In this document: piece by piece, positions 19,341 to 28,685 of the stretch
How the letters are laid out: the number at the start of each line of letters is the position of its first letter
How positions within the stretch are numbered: the stretch's first letter is position 1
From: Sphingomonas donggukensis
Lineage (GTDB): Bacteria > Pseudomonadota > Alphaproteobacteria > Sphingomonadales > Sphingomonadaceae
Assembly (NCBI RefSeq): GCF_023674425.1
Contig: NZ_CP098401.1
Coordinates: forward strand, 1,302,001-1,366,000
Direction: 5' to 3'
DNA: 64,000 nt
Translations under genes and position numbers: made by a program
The notes under the pieces: model-generated
What the model was told of the DNA's origin: nothing
Seen by the model: the letters and a program-made list of their open reading frames with translations, nothing else
Databases searched by the model: none

Positions 19341-19414
19341 CGAAGCCACTCTCCCGATTCGTTGGCGGCAACCTGCCAGCCCGCGCGCGATACCGCCAGC
19401 GTACGCAGGCGCTC

Positions 19415-19439
19415 GGAACGACGGGGGAGGCTGCTCGTT
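19415..19439 (+). promoter_or_regulatory. Sigma-EcfG promoter, exact consensus
   Basis: GGAAC (19415-19419), exactly 16 bases, CGTT (19436-19439). This is a full match to the alphaproteobacterial general-stress consensus. The start of transcription should fall near 19447, leaving about 23 bases of leader with GGAGAG before the ATG at 19470. Confidence 0.7.
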
Positions 19440-19469
19440 CGACCCTTCCCCGGCTTCGGAGAGTTTCCC

Positions 19470-20297
19470 ATGACCTACATCAAGACGCGCGACGGCACCG
19501 ATCTCTATGTCAAGGATTGGGGCACCGGTCGTCCCGTGATCCTGATCCATGGCTGGCCGCTCGGTGCCGACATGTGGGACGCGCAGGCGATGGCGATCGC
19601 CGACGCCGGCCTGCGCGCCATCGCGTACGACCGTCGCGGCTTTCATCGCTCGGCCCAGCCGTGGACGGGTTACGATTACGACACGCTGTCCGACGATCTC
19701 GCCGACGTCATGGCGGCGACCGGCGCGACCGAGGACGTGACGCTGGTCGGCTTCTCGATGGGTGGCGGCGAAGTCGCCCGCTACATGTCGCGCCACGGCG
19801 GCAAGGGCGTTGCCGCAGCCGCGCTCGTCTCGTCGGTCGTGCCCTATATGCTGAAGACTCCGGACAACCCCGACGGCGTGCCGCAGGAGACGTTCGACGG
19901 CATCGCCGACGGCATCAAGAAGGACCGCGCGCACTTCTTCCACAAGACGTTCTTCCCGCAGTTTTTCGGGGCCGGCTGGGTGAGCAGCCCGGTGAGCGAG
20001 GAAGTGCTCGACCTGACGACCGCGACCGCGCTCGCCGCCGGTCTGAAGCCGACGCTCGCCTGTGCCGAGGCGTTCGCCACCACCGACTTCCGGCCCGACC
20101 TGCCGCATTTCAAGGTGCCGACGCTCATCATCCACGGCACCGCCGACAAGACCGTACCGATCGATGCGACCGGTCGGGCTGCGGCCAAGGGCATCGCCGG
20201 GGCGCAGCTGGTCGAATATGACGGCGAGCCGCACGGCCTGAACGTCACCGCCAGCGACCGGCTGACCCGCGACCTGCTCACCTTCCTCGGTCGATAG
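19470..20297 (+). CDS. Alpha/beta hydrolase, cofactor-free haloperoxidase/arylesterase type
   Basis: 275-aa cytosolic alpha/beta hydrolase. Oxyanion region LIHGWPLGADMWDAQ, nucleophile elbow GFSMGGGEVARY (Ser96), acid IIHGTADKTVPID (Asp226) and base GEPHGLNVTA (His255) give a full triad. The GFSMGGGE elbow and overall length are typical of the so-called non-haem chloroperoxidases, which are esterases/perhydrolases with a cofactor-independent haloperoxidase side activity. Natural substrate unknown. The exact GGAAC-N16-CGTT promoter upstream suggests induction in the general stress response. An MFS gene follows after 50 bases. Confidence 0.9.
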   Translation: MTYIKTRDGTDLYVKDWGTGRPVILIHGWPLGADMWDAQAMAIADAGLRAIAYDRRGFHRSAQPWTGYDYDTLSDDLADVMAATGATEDVTLVGFSMGGGEVARYMSRHGGKGVAAAALVSSVVPYMLKTPDNPDGVPQETFDGIADGIKKDRAHFFHKTFFPQFFGAGWVSSPVSEEVLDLTTATALAAGLKPTLACAEAFATTDFRPDLPHFKVPTLIIHGTADKTVPIDATGRAAAKGIAGAQLVEYDGEPHGLNVTASDRLTRDLLTFLGR

Positions 20298-20347
20298 AGA
20301 AGCTGTCGTTGCCTAGCAGCGACACGGCATTCTAAGGGGCGTCGCAC

Positions 20348-21624
20348 ATGTCCGCGACGCCCCACCCCCTCACCATCCCCTATTTCCGCGCCTATTGGGT
20401 GTCGCGGCTGTCGGGTACGATCGCGGCGACGGCGCTCGCCATCATCATCGGGTGGCAGGTGTACGACCTCGCCCGCCAGACGATGGACATTCGCGAGGCG
20501 GCATTCCTGCTCGGCATGATCGGCCTGGCGCAGTTCGTGCCCTTGTTCTTGCTGACCCCCGTCGTCGGGCTGGTCGCCGACAGCGTCGACCGTCGCTGGA
20601 TCGTCCGCGGCACGACGACATTGATGATCGTCACCGTCTCGATTCTCGGCGTGCTGACGTGGCTGGGCGATCTCAATCTGCCAGTTCTGTTCGGCGCTGC
20701 CGTCGTCATCGGCATCGCCCGCGCTTTTTCAGGCCCGGCCTATTCCGCGCTCGCGCCCAATCTCGTGCCGCGCGAGAGCCTGCCGACCGCCATCGCGGTC
20801 AGCTCGATCGCATGGCAGGTGGGGTCGATCGCAGGGCCCAGCGTCGGCGGGCTGCTCTACGCGATCCATCCCGACGTCGCCTACGCCGCGATCGTCGCTA
20901 TGCTGCTCGTCGCGCTCACCGGCATCTTCCTGATCGGCCATGTGCCCCAGCCGCCGGTCCAGGCCGACCACCGCCCGCTCGCCCGCATTCGCGAGGGGTT
21001 CGCCTATGTCCGCCACAACCGCCTCGTCTTGGCGACGATCACGCTCGACCTGTTCGTCGTCCTGCTCGCCGGCGCCACCGCGCTGTTGCCGATCTACGCC
21101 CGCGACATCCTCCACGTCGGCGCCCGTGGCCTCGGCTTCCTGGCCGCCGGGATGGGCATTGGCGCGTCGACCACCGCGATCTGGTTCTCGTTCCGCCCGA
21201 TGCAGTCTGACGTCGGCGTCAAGATGCTTGCGGCGGTGCTGGTATTCGCGGTCGCCATCCTGACCTTCGGCCTGTCGACCTCGTTCTGGCTCAGCCTCGC
21301 CGCGCTGATTGTGGCGGGCGGGGCCGACATGGTGTCGGTCTATGTCCGCCAGTCGCTGATCCAGCTCCATACGCCCGACGCGATGCGCGGCCGGGTGAGT
21401 GCGGTGTCGCAGATGACGATCTCCGCCTCGAATGAATTGGGGGAGGCGGAATCCGGCCTGCTCGCCTCGCTGCTCGGCCCGGTCGGCGCGGTCGTGTTCG
21501 GCGGGGTCGGCGCGATCGTCGTCACCCTGTTGTGGTCGCGGCTTTTCCCCGAGCTCAGGCTTGCAAAGACGTTCGACCCGCCCGAAATCCTGACCGTAAA
21601 GCCCCAGCACGGAGTAGTTTCGCC

Positions 21625-21628
<4 letters not shown>
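20348..21628 (+). CDS. MFS transporter (EntS-like, MFS_3 family)
   Basis: 426 aa, inner membrane, about 12 hydrophobic segments in two groups of six separated by a cytoplasmic loop near [20 protein letters not shown]. The N-terminus [20 protein letters not shown] and the motif A region [20 protein letters not shown] fit the enterobactin-exporter-like MFS_3 group, and [20 protein letters not shown] is the matching second signature of that group. Substrate cannot be read from sequence. The stop overlaps the cysK start (ATGA), so the two are translationally coupled, which may hint at export of a thiol or amino acid product, but this is speculative. Confidence 0.87.
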
Positions 21629-22545
<917 letters not shown>

Positions 22546-22615
22546 TGCCCGCCCCCCCTTGCAACGCCGCGCCGACTCGATAGGCTCGGCGACCGGGGAC
22601 AGGTCCGGGGGGACG

Positions 22616-22918
22616 ATGCGATACGCGGCGATCTGTGCGGGGGTGATGCTTGCGCTCGTGCTGCTGTGGCCGATCGCGTTCGCGCGTCGCCCCGCGCCCG
22701 TCGTACCGACCGCGCACGCCGTCACGCTTGCCATCCCGGCGCCCGTCCCGGTGACGATCCGCCCGCGCAGCACGGCGGGAAGCGGCGGCGGAGCGGCCTG
22801 TTTCGCGCGCTATCAGGCGAGTTTCGACGCATGCTCGGGCGATGAGCGCGACGCCTGCCGCCTGATCGCACTCGACCGCTGGGATCGGTGTGCGGCATCG
22901 GACGCCCCCGCGCGGTGA
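22616..22918 (+). CDS. Hypothetical small exported protein with four cysteines in the tail
   Basis: 100 aa from the ATG at 22616, preceded by GGGGGGACG. An N-terminal hydrophobic segment (AAICAGVMLALVLLWPIAFA) is followed by a Pro/Val/Ala-rich spacer. A compact C-terminal region follows with ACFARYQASFDACSGDERDA, CRLIALDRWDRC. The four evenly placed cysteines (CxxxxxxxxxC...C...C) in an otherwise helical stretch suggest two disulphides in a periplasmic helical hairpin. No family recognised. Codon usage looks like that of neighbouring genes, which supports it being a real gene. Confidence 0.5.
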   Translation: MRYAAICAGVMLALVLLWPIAFARRPAPVVPTAHAVTLAIPAPVPVTIRPRSTAGSGGGAACFARYQASFDACSGDERDACRLIALDRWDRCAASDAPAR

Positions 22919-23028
22919 CGCGCCTGCGATTTCGCTTTGCCGCCGGCTTGGGCTATGGCGCGCCGGTCCGTGACCCAGTGGAGAGTTTCGCGATCGCCGC
23001 CTGACCGGCGGATGCCCGCGCCCATCCC

Positions 23029-24405
23029 ATGCCAGCCATCACCGCCACTCTGCCGCGCCGGCCCGTGCCGGGCGCGATCTACGCGATCCTCGCATTGCTC
23101 GGCCTGGCCGCGCTGCTCTTGCCCGCGCTTGTGGTGCGCCACGGGCCGAAGGTCACCGCCATCGCCGCCCGCGTCGCCCAGCCGCAGCGCGTGGTACCGC
23201 GCGCCGAGTTGCCGACGGTCGAGCCGATCGCGTTCCAGGCGCTGGCCCCGACCGACGCCCGCGCCTTCAATGCCAGCGTCCCCTTCTCGACCGCCCCCAA
23301 CCCCGCCGCGCGTCCGTTCCGCATCTTCGGCAGCGCGGAGGATCAGGCGCGCGCGGTCGACTGCCTGGCCGCCGCGGTCCTTTACGAAGCCGGCGACGAT
23401 GCCTCGGGCGAGAAGGCGGTGGCGCAGGTCGTGCTCAACCGCGTCCGCCACCCCGCCTTCCCCGGCACCGTGTGCGGCGTGGTGTTCCAAGGGTCGGAGC
23501 GGCGCACCGGCTGCCAGTTCACCTTCACCTGCGACGGCGCGATCATGCGCGCGGTCATTCCCGCGGCGTGGGAGCGTGCGCGCACTATCGCCCGCAACGC
23601 GCTGACCGGCACGGTCGACGCGCGCGTCGGTCAGGCGACGCATTATCATACCGACTGGGTGGTGCCGTACTGGAGCTCCAGCCTCGACAAGATCGTCGAG
23701 ATCCACACCCATCTGTTCTTCCGCTGGACCGGCTGGTGGGGCACGCCGCCCGCCTTTTCCGGGCGCTATCCCGGGATCGAGCCCGCCATCGCGCAACTCG
23801 CGCGCTTGTCGCCCGCCCACCAGGCCGCGGCGGTCGAGGCGGGCCTCGCCACCGCCGCCATCGACCCGGCCCTGCTCACCACCGCCACCGCCGCCGCGGC
23901 GGGCGTGGCGCAGGACACGAACACCTTCCTCGTCACGCTTGACGGAAAGCTCACGCCAGACGCTTTCCCCACGCTCGCCACCCGGGCCTGCGGCGACCGG
24001 CCCTATTGCAAATTCATGGCGTGGAGCAGCAAGGCCGCGACCCCCGCCGCGCTGCCGGTAACCCCAGTGCAACAGCGCGCGATGACCTTCAGCTACCTGC
24101 GCGACCGCGCGTTCGGCTTCGAAAAGGCGCTGTGGAACTGCGCCGAGCACAAGCGGGCCGAGCCGCGCGAGTGCATGAAGGCGCAGATGTCGATCACGAT
24201 GGCCGCGCCGCCGCCGACCAACTTCACCTACGACGCCACGCCGGGCTCGGCGATCAAGGCCATCGCCGGCGCCGCCGCCAGCGCGCCCGATCCGCTGGCG
24301 GGTGTGAGGCGCAAGGGCGATCCCGCCCCCGCTCCCGCCGCCGCGCCGCCGGTGCGTGCCACCGTCCCGGTCCCCGCCGCGACACCCACGGCAAAGGCGC
24401 CGTAG
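23029..24405 (+). CDS. Cell wall hydrolase, SleB-like (Hydrolase_2)
   Basis: 458 aa. An N-terminal membrane anchor (YAILALLGLAALLLPALVV) is followed by a linker, then the SleB-type catalytic domain from about residue 105 to 235. The domain starts VDCLAAAVLYEAGDDASGEK and continues with AQVVLNRVRHPAFPGTVCGV and QFTFTCDG; the Glu in YEAG is the expected catalytic acid. Members cleave peptidoglycan glycan strands as lytic transglycosylases; SleB itself acts in spores, but the domain is widespread in non-spore-forming alphaproteobacteria. The C-terminal half is Ala-rich with several cysteines and ends in a Pro/Ala tail. Convergent with the acyl-CoA dehydrogenase gene. Confidence 0.87.
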   Translation: MPAITATLPRRPVPGAIYAILALLGLAALLLPALVVRHGPKVTAIAARVAQPQRVVPRAELPTVEPIAFQALAPTDARAFNASVPFSTAPNPAARPFRIFGSAEDQARAVDCLAAAVLYEAGDDASGEKAVAQVVLNRVRHPAFPGTVCGVVFQGSERRTGCQFTFTCDGAIMRAVIPAAWERARTIARNALTGTVDARVGQATHYHTDWVVPYWSSSLDKIVEIHTHLFFRWTGWWGTPPAFSGRYPGIEPAIAQLARLSPAHQAAAVEAGLATAAIDPALLTTATAAAAGVAQDTNTFLVTLDGKLTPDAFPTLATRACGDRPYCKFMAWSSKAATPAALPVTPVQQRAMTFSYLRDRAFGFEKALWNCAEHKRAEPRECMKAQMSITMAAPPPTNFTYDATPGSAIKAIAGAAASAPDPLAGVRRKGDPAPAPAAAPPVRATVPVPAATPTAKAP

Positions 24406-24411
24406 CCCGGC

Positions 24412-26214
24412 TCAGGCCGCGGCGAACATCTCGGGCGGCAGCGCCATGATCGCATCCGCCCCGCCCTCGATCTTGCGGCGCAGCGCGCCCGCGTCGGGCA
24501 GGATGCGCTCGGCAAAGAAGCGCGCGGTTACCAGCTTCGCCTCCAGGAACGCCGCATCGCCCTCGCCCGCGGCCAGACCTTTCCGCGCCGCCTCGGCCAT
24601 GCGCAGCCACATCATGCCGACCGACACCAGCCCCATCAGGTTCATGTAGCTGTAGGCGCCGGCCCCGACGTTGTTCGGGTTCTGCATGCCGTTCGCCATG
24701 AACCACATCGTCGCGGCCTGAAGCTCGCCCAGCGCCTTCTCCAGCGCCGTCGCGAGCCCCGCGACGCGCTCGTCGCCCTTGGCGCTCGCGCATTCTTCGG
24801 CGACGATGCGGAAGAACGCCTGCGCCGCGCGGCCCCCGTTCGATGCCAGCTTGCGCCCGACCAGATCCATCGCCTGCACGCCGTTGGTGCCTTCGTAGAT
24901 CATCGCGATCCGGGCATCACGGACATACTGCTCCATGCCCCATTCGGCGATGTAGCCGTGGCCGCCATACACTTGCTGCGCGTTCGTCGCGATCTCATAG
25001 CCCTTGTCGGTGCCGACGCCCTTGATGACAGGGGTAAGCAGCCCGAGCAGGTCACCGGCCAGTTGACGCTCCTCCTCGGTCGCGGCGGCATGCTCAAGGT
25101 CGTTCTGAAGCGCGCCCCACAGGCATAGCGCGCGCAAGCCTTCGGTCCAGGCCTTGGCCTCCATCAGCATCCGCCGCACGTCGGGGTGGACGAATAGCGT
25201 ATCGGCCTTCTCGCCCGGCTCGGCCGCACCCGTCAGCGCGCGGCCCTGGCGGCGGTCGTTCGCGTAGATCACGGCGTTCTGGTACGCCGTCTCGCCCACG
25301 CCCAGCCCCTGCAGGCCGACGCCGAGCCGCGCCGCGTTCATCATGATGAACATCGCGGCCAGCCCCTTCATCTCCTCGCCGACCAGCCAGCCCGTCGCAC
25401 CGTCATAGTTCAGCAGGCACGTCGAATTGCCGTGGATGCCCATCTTGTGCTCGATCGATCCGCAGACGACGCCGTTGCGCTCCCCCAGCGACCCGTCGTC
25501 GTTCACCAGGAATTTCGGCACCACGAACAGCGAGATACCCTTCGAGCTGTCGGGCGCGCCCGGCGTCTTGGCGAGCACCAGATGGATGATGTTGTCGGTC
25601 AGGTCGTGCTCGCCCGCCGAAATGAAGATCTTGGTGCCGGTGATCGCATAGCTGCCGTCGGCCTGCGGCTCGGCCTTGGTGCGGATGAGGCCGAGGTCGG
25701 TGCCGCACTGCGGCTCGGTCAGGTTCATGGTGCCGCCCCATTCGCCCGACACCATCTTCGGCAGATACTTCGCCTGCTGCTCCGGCGACCCCTTCACCAC
25801 CAGCGCGGCGATCGCGCCGTGCGACAGGCCGGGGTACATCGCGAACGCCATGTTGGCGGAGATCATATATTCCTGGAACGCGGTCGAGACGACGTGCGGC
25901 ATCCCCTGCCCACCGAACGCTTCCGGCGCCGACAGCGTGCCCCAGCCGCTCTCGACGAACTTGGCATACGCCTCCTTGAAGCCCTCCGGGGTCGTCACCG
26001 ACCCGTCGTCGGCGCGCGTGCAGCCCTGCTGATCGCCGACCTGGTTGAGCGGAAACAGCACTTCCGCCACGAAGCGCCCGCCTTCTTCGAGCACCGCGTC
26101 GACCACGTCGGGCGTCGCGTTGGCGAAGCCGGGCAGGTTGGCGTGTGCCTGCAACCCGATCACCGCATCGAGGATGAAGCGGGTATCGCGGATCGGCGGG
26201 GTATAGCTTGGCAT
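24412..26214 (-). CDS. Acyl-CoA dehydrogenase, long (about 600 aa) type with C-terminal domain
   Basis: FAD-dependent enzyme that makes an alpha,beta double bond in an acyl-CoA. 600 aa, longer than the usual 380-400 because of an extra C-terminal domain. N-terminal helical domain, then the mid domain with MNLTEPQCGTDLGLIRTKAE and YAITGTKIFISAGEHDLTDN. The FAD/C-terminal helical domain includes MYEGTNGVQAMDLVGRKLA-type sequence with the catalytic-loop context IYEGTNGVQA. This architecture is shared with AcdX and DmdC (3-methylmercaptopropionyl-CoA dehydrogenase), and the exact substrate is not resolvable here. It follows the MerR regulator gene by 10 bases (GAGGA before the ATG) and is probably controlled with it. 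Confidence 0.92.
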   Translation of the reverse strand: MPSYTPPIRDTRFILDAVIGLQAHANLPGFANATPDVVDAVLEEGGRFVAEVLFPLNQVGDQQGCTRADDGSVTTPEGFKEAYAKFVESGWGTLSAPEAFGGQGMPHVVSTAFQEYMISANMAFAMYPGLSHGAIAALVVKGSPEQQAKYLPKMVSGEWGGTMNLTEPQCGTDLGLIRTKAEPQADGSYAITGTKIFISAGEHDLTDNIIHLVLAKTPGAPDSSKGISLFVVPKFLVNDDGSLGERNGVVCGSIEHKMGIHGNSTCLLNYDGATGWLVGEEMKGLAAMFIMMNAARLGVGLQGLGVGETAYQNAVIYANDRRQGRALTGAAEPGEKADTLFVHPDVRRMLMEAKAWTEGLRALCLWGALQNDLEHAAATEEERQLAGDLLGLLTPVIKGVGTDKGYEIATNAQQVYGGHGYIAEWGMEQYVRDARIAMIYEGTNGVQAMDLVGRKLASNGGRAAQAFFRIVAEECASAKGDERVAGLATALEKALGELQAATMWFMANGMQNPNNVGAGAYSYMNLMGLVSVGMMWLRMAEAARKGLAAGEGDAAFLEAKLVTARFFAERILPDAGALRRKIEGGADAIMALPPEMFAAA

Positions 26215-26224
26215 GGATCGGTCC

Positions 26225-26653
26225 TCAGAGGGGGGTGTGGTCGTCGCTGTCGATCAGCGTCACGAAGTCCTGGAGCTCGGCGATGGCGGCATCGATGTCG
26301 TGCTTCTGCCGCTCGAGCAGGGCGATGCGGTCGCGGCACCGCGCCAGCGTCACCTTGCGCTGCACCTGCCGCCCGTCGCCGATGTCGTACAGGTCGATCA
26401 TCTCGCGGATTTCGGCGAGCGAGAAGCCGACGCGCTTGCCGCGCAGGATCCACGCCAGCCGCGCGCGGTCACGGTGTGAATAGATGCGCTGCAATCCCCG
26501 CCGCTCGGGCGCGATCAGCCCCTCGTCCTCGTAGAAGCGCAGCGCACGCGCGGTGACGCCGAACTCCGCCGACAGGTCGGAAATCGCAAAGGCATCGCGG
26601 TCCGTCCGCGCGGCGATCGGGGCGAGGGCGATGGCGTGGGCTGTGGCCGACAT
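26225..26653 (-). CDS. MerR-family transcriptional regulator, LiuR-like
   Basis: 142 aa. Winged-helix MerR DNA-binding domain: FAISDLSAEFGVTARALRFY then EDEGLIAPERRGLQRIYSHR, followed by a coiled-coil dimerisation region (KRVGFSLAEIREMIDLYDIG; RDRIALLERQKHDIDAAIAE). The short C-terminus has no cysteines, so it is not a metal sensor. It matches the LiuR type that controls acyl-CoA and branched-chain catabolism, and the gene downstream is an acyl-CoA dehydrogenase. A palindrome inside its own promoter (26675-26690) is the expected operator, so autoregulation is likely. Confidence 0.9.
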   Translation of the reverse strand: MSATAHAIALAPIAARTDRDAFAISDLSAEFGVTARALRFYEDEGLIAPERRGLQRIYSHRDRARLAWILRGKRVGFSLAEIREMIDLYDIGDGRQVQRKVTLARCRDRIALLERQKHDIDAAIAELQDFVTLIDSDDHTPL

Positions 26654-26661
26654 GGTGCGGC

Positions 26662-26690
26662 GAAATACCTGCCCTTTACGTGAACGTCAA
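26662..26690 (-). promoter_or_regulatory. Promoter and MerR operator upstream of the LiuR-like gene
   Basis: Minus strand TTGACG (26690-26685), 17 bases, TATTTC (26667-26662). The -35 and the first part of the spacer form the dyad TTTACGT-GA-ACGTCAA (26675-26690, plus strand), 6 of 7 positions paired. LiuR-type regulators are known to bind near-palindromes built on ACGT repeats of this kind, overlapping the promoter. Confidence 0.6.
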
Positions 26691-26734
26691 TTAGGAAGCA
26701 GGGGTGATCTGCCGGATCGCCCCTCTCATTCTCC

Positions 26735-26834
26735 ACCCCGGCGCAGGCCGGGGCCCAGTTGGGAGACGCTTATGATAACGCATGCCGATCCCAACGCACG
26801 GCTCGCACCTAGACCCCGGCCTTCGCCGGGGAAC
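26735..26834. repeat. Palindromic intergenic repeat, family C-like (copy 2)
   Basis: CCCCGGCGCAGGCCGGGG with a following CCCAG (26735-26758) is inverted at the other end as CTAG-ACCCCGGCCTTCGCCGGGG (26810-26834). Each arm is also a hairpin by itself. The spacer of about 50 bases contains CATGCCGATCCCAACGCACG. It fills the 191-base gap between the divergent-starting MerR gene and the end of the hisI-linked lipoprotein gene. Same layout as 5851-5929, different arm sequence. Confidence 0.75.
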
Positions 26835-26844
26835 AGCAGCCACC

Positions 26845-27345
26845 CTACTCCACCGCGCAGGGCAGCTCATTCCCCGCCGTGCGCATCGCCCGCGCCTCGG
26901 CCTCCGATTCGCTCAGCCGGTCCACTTCCAGCGCCTCGAACGACGCGCGCCGCCCGCACAGCTGCGCGCACGCCTCGGGCACGCTCGCCGGGAACACGAT
27001 CCGCGCCCCGTCGAACCGCGCATAGAACGCGCACCCCTCGCCCAGCGTCACCCGCAGCGTATCGCCCGATCGCGACACGCTGCCCGCCCCGCTGCACGCG
27101 ACTCCCTGTCCGTAATCGACATGCGCGCCGATGCGGTAGCCAAGGCCCCGTCGCACCACGCACACCCGGTCGGTATCGCGCGCATACAGGCCGACGATGT
27201 CGCGGTCGGCGGGATCGGCGACCAGCCCGCGCGCGATCGCCGCTGTCTCCAGGTCGGGCGCGACCAGCACGGCGGCGATCGGCCCCTGCCGCGGGCAACT
27301 CGCGAGCAGCACCAGCGCGGCGATCGCCAGCCCGCGCCGGATCAT
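26845..27345 (-). CDS. Hypothetical lipoprotein
   Basis: 166 aa from the ATG at 27345, which overlaps the hisI stop (ATGA). Residues 1-17 form a lipoprotein signal, [17 protein letters not shown] (Cys17). The mature part holds about seven cysteines, for example [47 protein letters not shown] and [20 protein letters not shown]. It looks like a disulphide-bonded periplasmic domain. It ends ELPCAVE. No family recognised. Translation coupling to hisI suggests a conserved pair, but no functional link to histidine synthesis is evident. Confidence 0.65.
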   Translation of the reverse strand: MIRRGLAIAALVLLASCPRQGPIAAVLVAPDLETAAIARGLVADPADRDIVGLYARDTDRVCVVRRGLGYRIGAHVDYGQGVACSGAGSVSRSGDTLRVTLGEGCAFYARFDGARIVFPASVPEACAQLCGRRASFEALEVDRLSESEAEARAMRTAGNELPCAVE

Positions 27346-27704
27346 TCGGCCCGCACCAGCCCGTCGCCCTTGATCCGGCGATAGAAACAGCTGCGCGCCC
27401 CGGTATGACACGCCGGCCCCGCCGCCTCGACCCGCAACCACACCGCGTCCTGATCGCAATCGACCCGCATCTCGACGACGCGCAGGGTGTTGCCCGACGT
27501 CTCGCCCTTCTTCCACAGCGCACCGCGCGACCGCGACCAGAACACCGCCTCGCCCTCCGCGATCGTCCGCGCCAGCGCCTCTGCATTCATGTGCGCGATC
27601 ATCAGCACCTCGCCGGTCGTCGCATCGGTCGCGACCGCTGTCACCAGCCCGGCAGCATCATATTTCGGGTTGAGGACAAGGCCGGTTTCGCGAAGGTCGG
27701 TCAT
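27342..27704 (-). CDS. hisI: Phosphoribosyl-AMP cyclohydrolase
   Basis: Third step of histidine synthesis: opens the purine ring of PR-AMP. 120 aa, the single-domain form without the HisE pyrophosphatase domain. Signature elements: [40 protein letters not shown], and the metal sites [20 protein letters not shown] with ARSCFYRR (three cysteines for zinc, CDQD aspartates for magnesium). Stand-alone in this window: no other his gene nearby. Preceded by an open gap of 49 bases to the membrane protein gene. Confidence 0.96.
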   Translation of the reverse strand: MTDLRETGLVLNPKYDAAGLVTAVATDATTGEVLMIAHMNAEALARTIAEGEAVFWSRSRGALWKKGETSGNTLRVVEMRVDCDQDAVWLRVEAAGPACHTGARSCFYRRIKGDGLVRAE

Positions 27705-27753
27705 GTCGCGAGCTTAGCCGCGAACGGCGGCGTCGCCCAGCCTCCGCGACCGG

Positions 27754-28125
27754 TCACGCCTGCGGCATCGCCCGCGCCGCGCGGCGAAAGCACGCCGCCG
27801 CCGCCAGCCAGAGCGTCGCGAAGACGCCGCATCCCAGCAGGAACATGCGCGACGCTCCCGGAATCGCGGCGATCGATGGTGCGGTGGCGATGGCGATGCC
27901 CAGCAGCACCTGCATCACCGCGACGCCGACCATCGTCCGCGCCAGCCCGTCGGCACGGAACCATGAGGCAAAGGCGCCGACGACCGCGGCCATGATCGTC
28001 AGGAAGAAACCGATGCCGTTGCCGTCGTCGCGGACGATCGTCGTCCACACGATCAGGAACGACGTCAGCGCGGCGATGCCTACGCCCCATCGATAGAAGC
28101 CCGAACTGCCCATCGCTTTCGTCAT
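27754..28125 (-). CDS. Hypothetical membrane protein, four predicted helices
   Basis: 123 aa starting at the ATG at 28125, with GGGAGGC about 6 bases upstream. Four hydrophobic segments: FYRWGVGIAALTSFLIVWTT, GIGFFLTIMAAVVGAFASWF, ARTMVGVAVMQVLLGIAIAT and FLLGCGVFATLWLAAAACF, with short loops and a basic end (RRAARAMPQA). The layout is a small integral inner-membrane protein. No family recognised. It lies 49 bases before hisI on the same strand, so co-transcription is possible. Confidence 0.7.
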   Translation of the reverse strand: MTKAMGSSGFYRWGVGIAALTSFLIVWTTIVRDDGNGIGFFLTIMAAVVGAFASWFRADGLARTMVGVAVMQVLLGIAIATAPSIAAIPGASRMFLLGCGVFATLWLAAAACFRRAARAMPQA

Positions 28126-28277
28126 CGACCGCCTCCCGCCTGATCCCAGCCCGTCATGGCACGGGATCGCGCATGCAGCATGCCGGGAATGTGAGGATTT
28201 TGTGGAGAAGCCGGCGTCCGCTTCGGGAACGGAAAACCGCTGTCCTACACGTCACTCATGCGCGCATAGGCTGATCG

Positions 28278-28667
28278 ATGGACGATTCGGTTGCCGCTGA
28301 CGACGAACTTCTCGGCTTCGTACCCGTGCCGACGACCGCGCGCCGCGATGGCTGGACGCCGGATCGCCAGCGTCTCTTCATTGCGATCCTCGCGGAGCAT
28401 GGCTGCGTGTCGGCGGCGGCCCGGGCCGCCGGCATGACGCCGCAGAGCGCGCGCCGCTTGCGCAACAGGCCGGATGCCTCGGCCTTTGTCCGTTCGTGGA
28501 CGATCGCACGCCAGATGGGGCGGGACCGCGCCTATGACGAAGCGGTGCGGCGCGGGCGGGGCGTAACTGTTCCCGTCACCTACGCAGGCCGCGTGATCGG
28601 GCACCGCACCCGACTCGACAACCGGCTGCTGTTCGCCGCCTGCTACGGCAGCTTTCTCGACCGATGA
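28278..28667 (+). CDS. Hypothetical HTH protein (terminase small subunit-like fold)
   Basis: 129 aa starting at ATG 28278. Residues 20-60 (ARRDGWTPDRQRLFIAILAE, HGCVSAAARAAGMTPQSARR) form a helix-turn-helix typical of transposase/terminase small-subunit-like DNA-binding domains: a W-T-P-x-R-Q-R-x-F start, then GCVSAAARAAGMT. The rest is charged (FVRSWTIARQMGRDRAYDEA) and ends with a short conserved-looking RTRLDNRLLFAACYGSFLDR. Sphingomonads carry several such stand-alone proteins. No phage genes are adjacent. A perfect inverted repeat follows and could terminate it. Confidence 0.65.
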   Translation: MDDSVAADDELLGFVPVPTTARRDGWTPDRQRLFIAILAEHGCVSAAARAAGMTPQSARRLRNRPDASAFVRSWTIARQMGRDRAYDEAVRRGRGVTVPVTYAGRVIGHRTRLDNRLLFAACYGSFLDR

Positions 28668-28685
28668 CGCTGGGCACACCGCGGG

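Noticed and set aside
17514..19469. Long plus-strand frame reading into the hydrolase at 19470 as one 927-codon protein
   Set aside because: The first 650 codons are the antisense of the DUF885 gene and Arg/His-rich. The hydrolase has its own promoter, ribosome site and ATG at 19470.
20729..21610. Open frame of 293 codons on the minus strand, antisense to the MFS gene
   Set aside because: Its translation is Arg/Asp/Glu-rich, lacks any recognisable domain and mirrors the plus-strand MFS gene, whose translation shows clear transporter motifs. High-GC genes produce such mirror frames.
28226..28230. GGAAC before the HTH gene at 28278 as a stress promoter
   Set aside because: No (C/T)GTT lies 16 or 17 bases downstream, so only half the motif is present.
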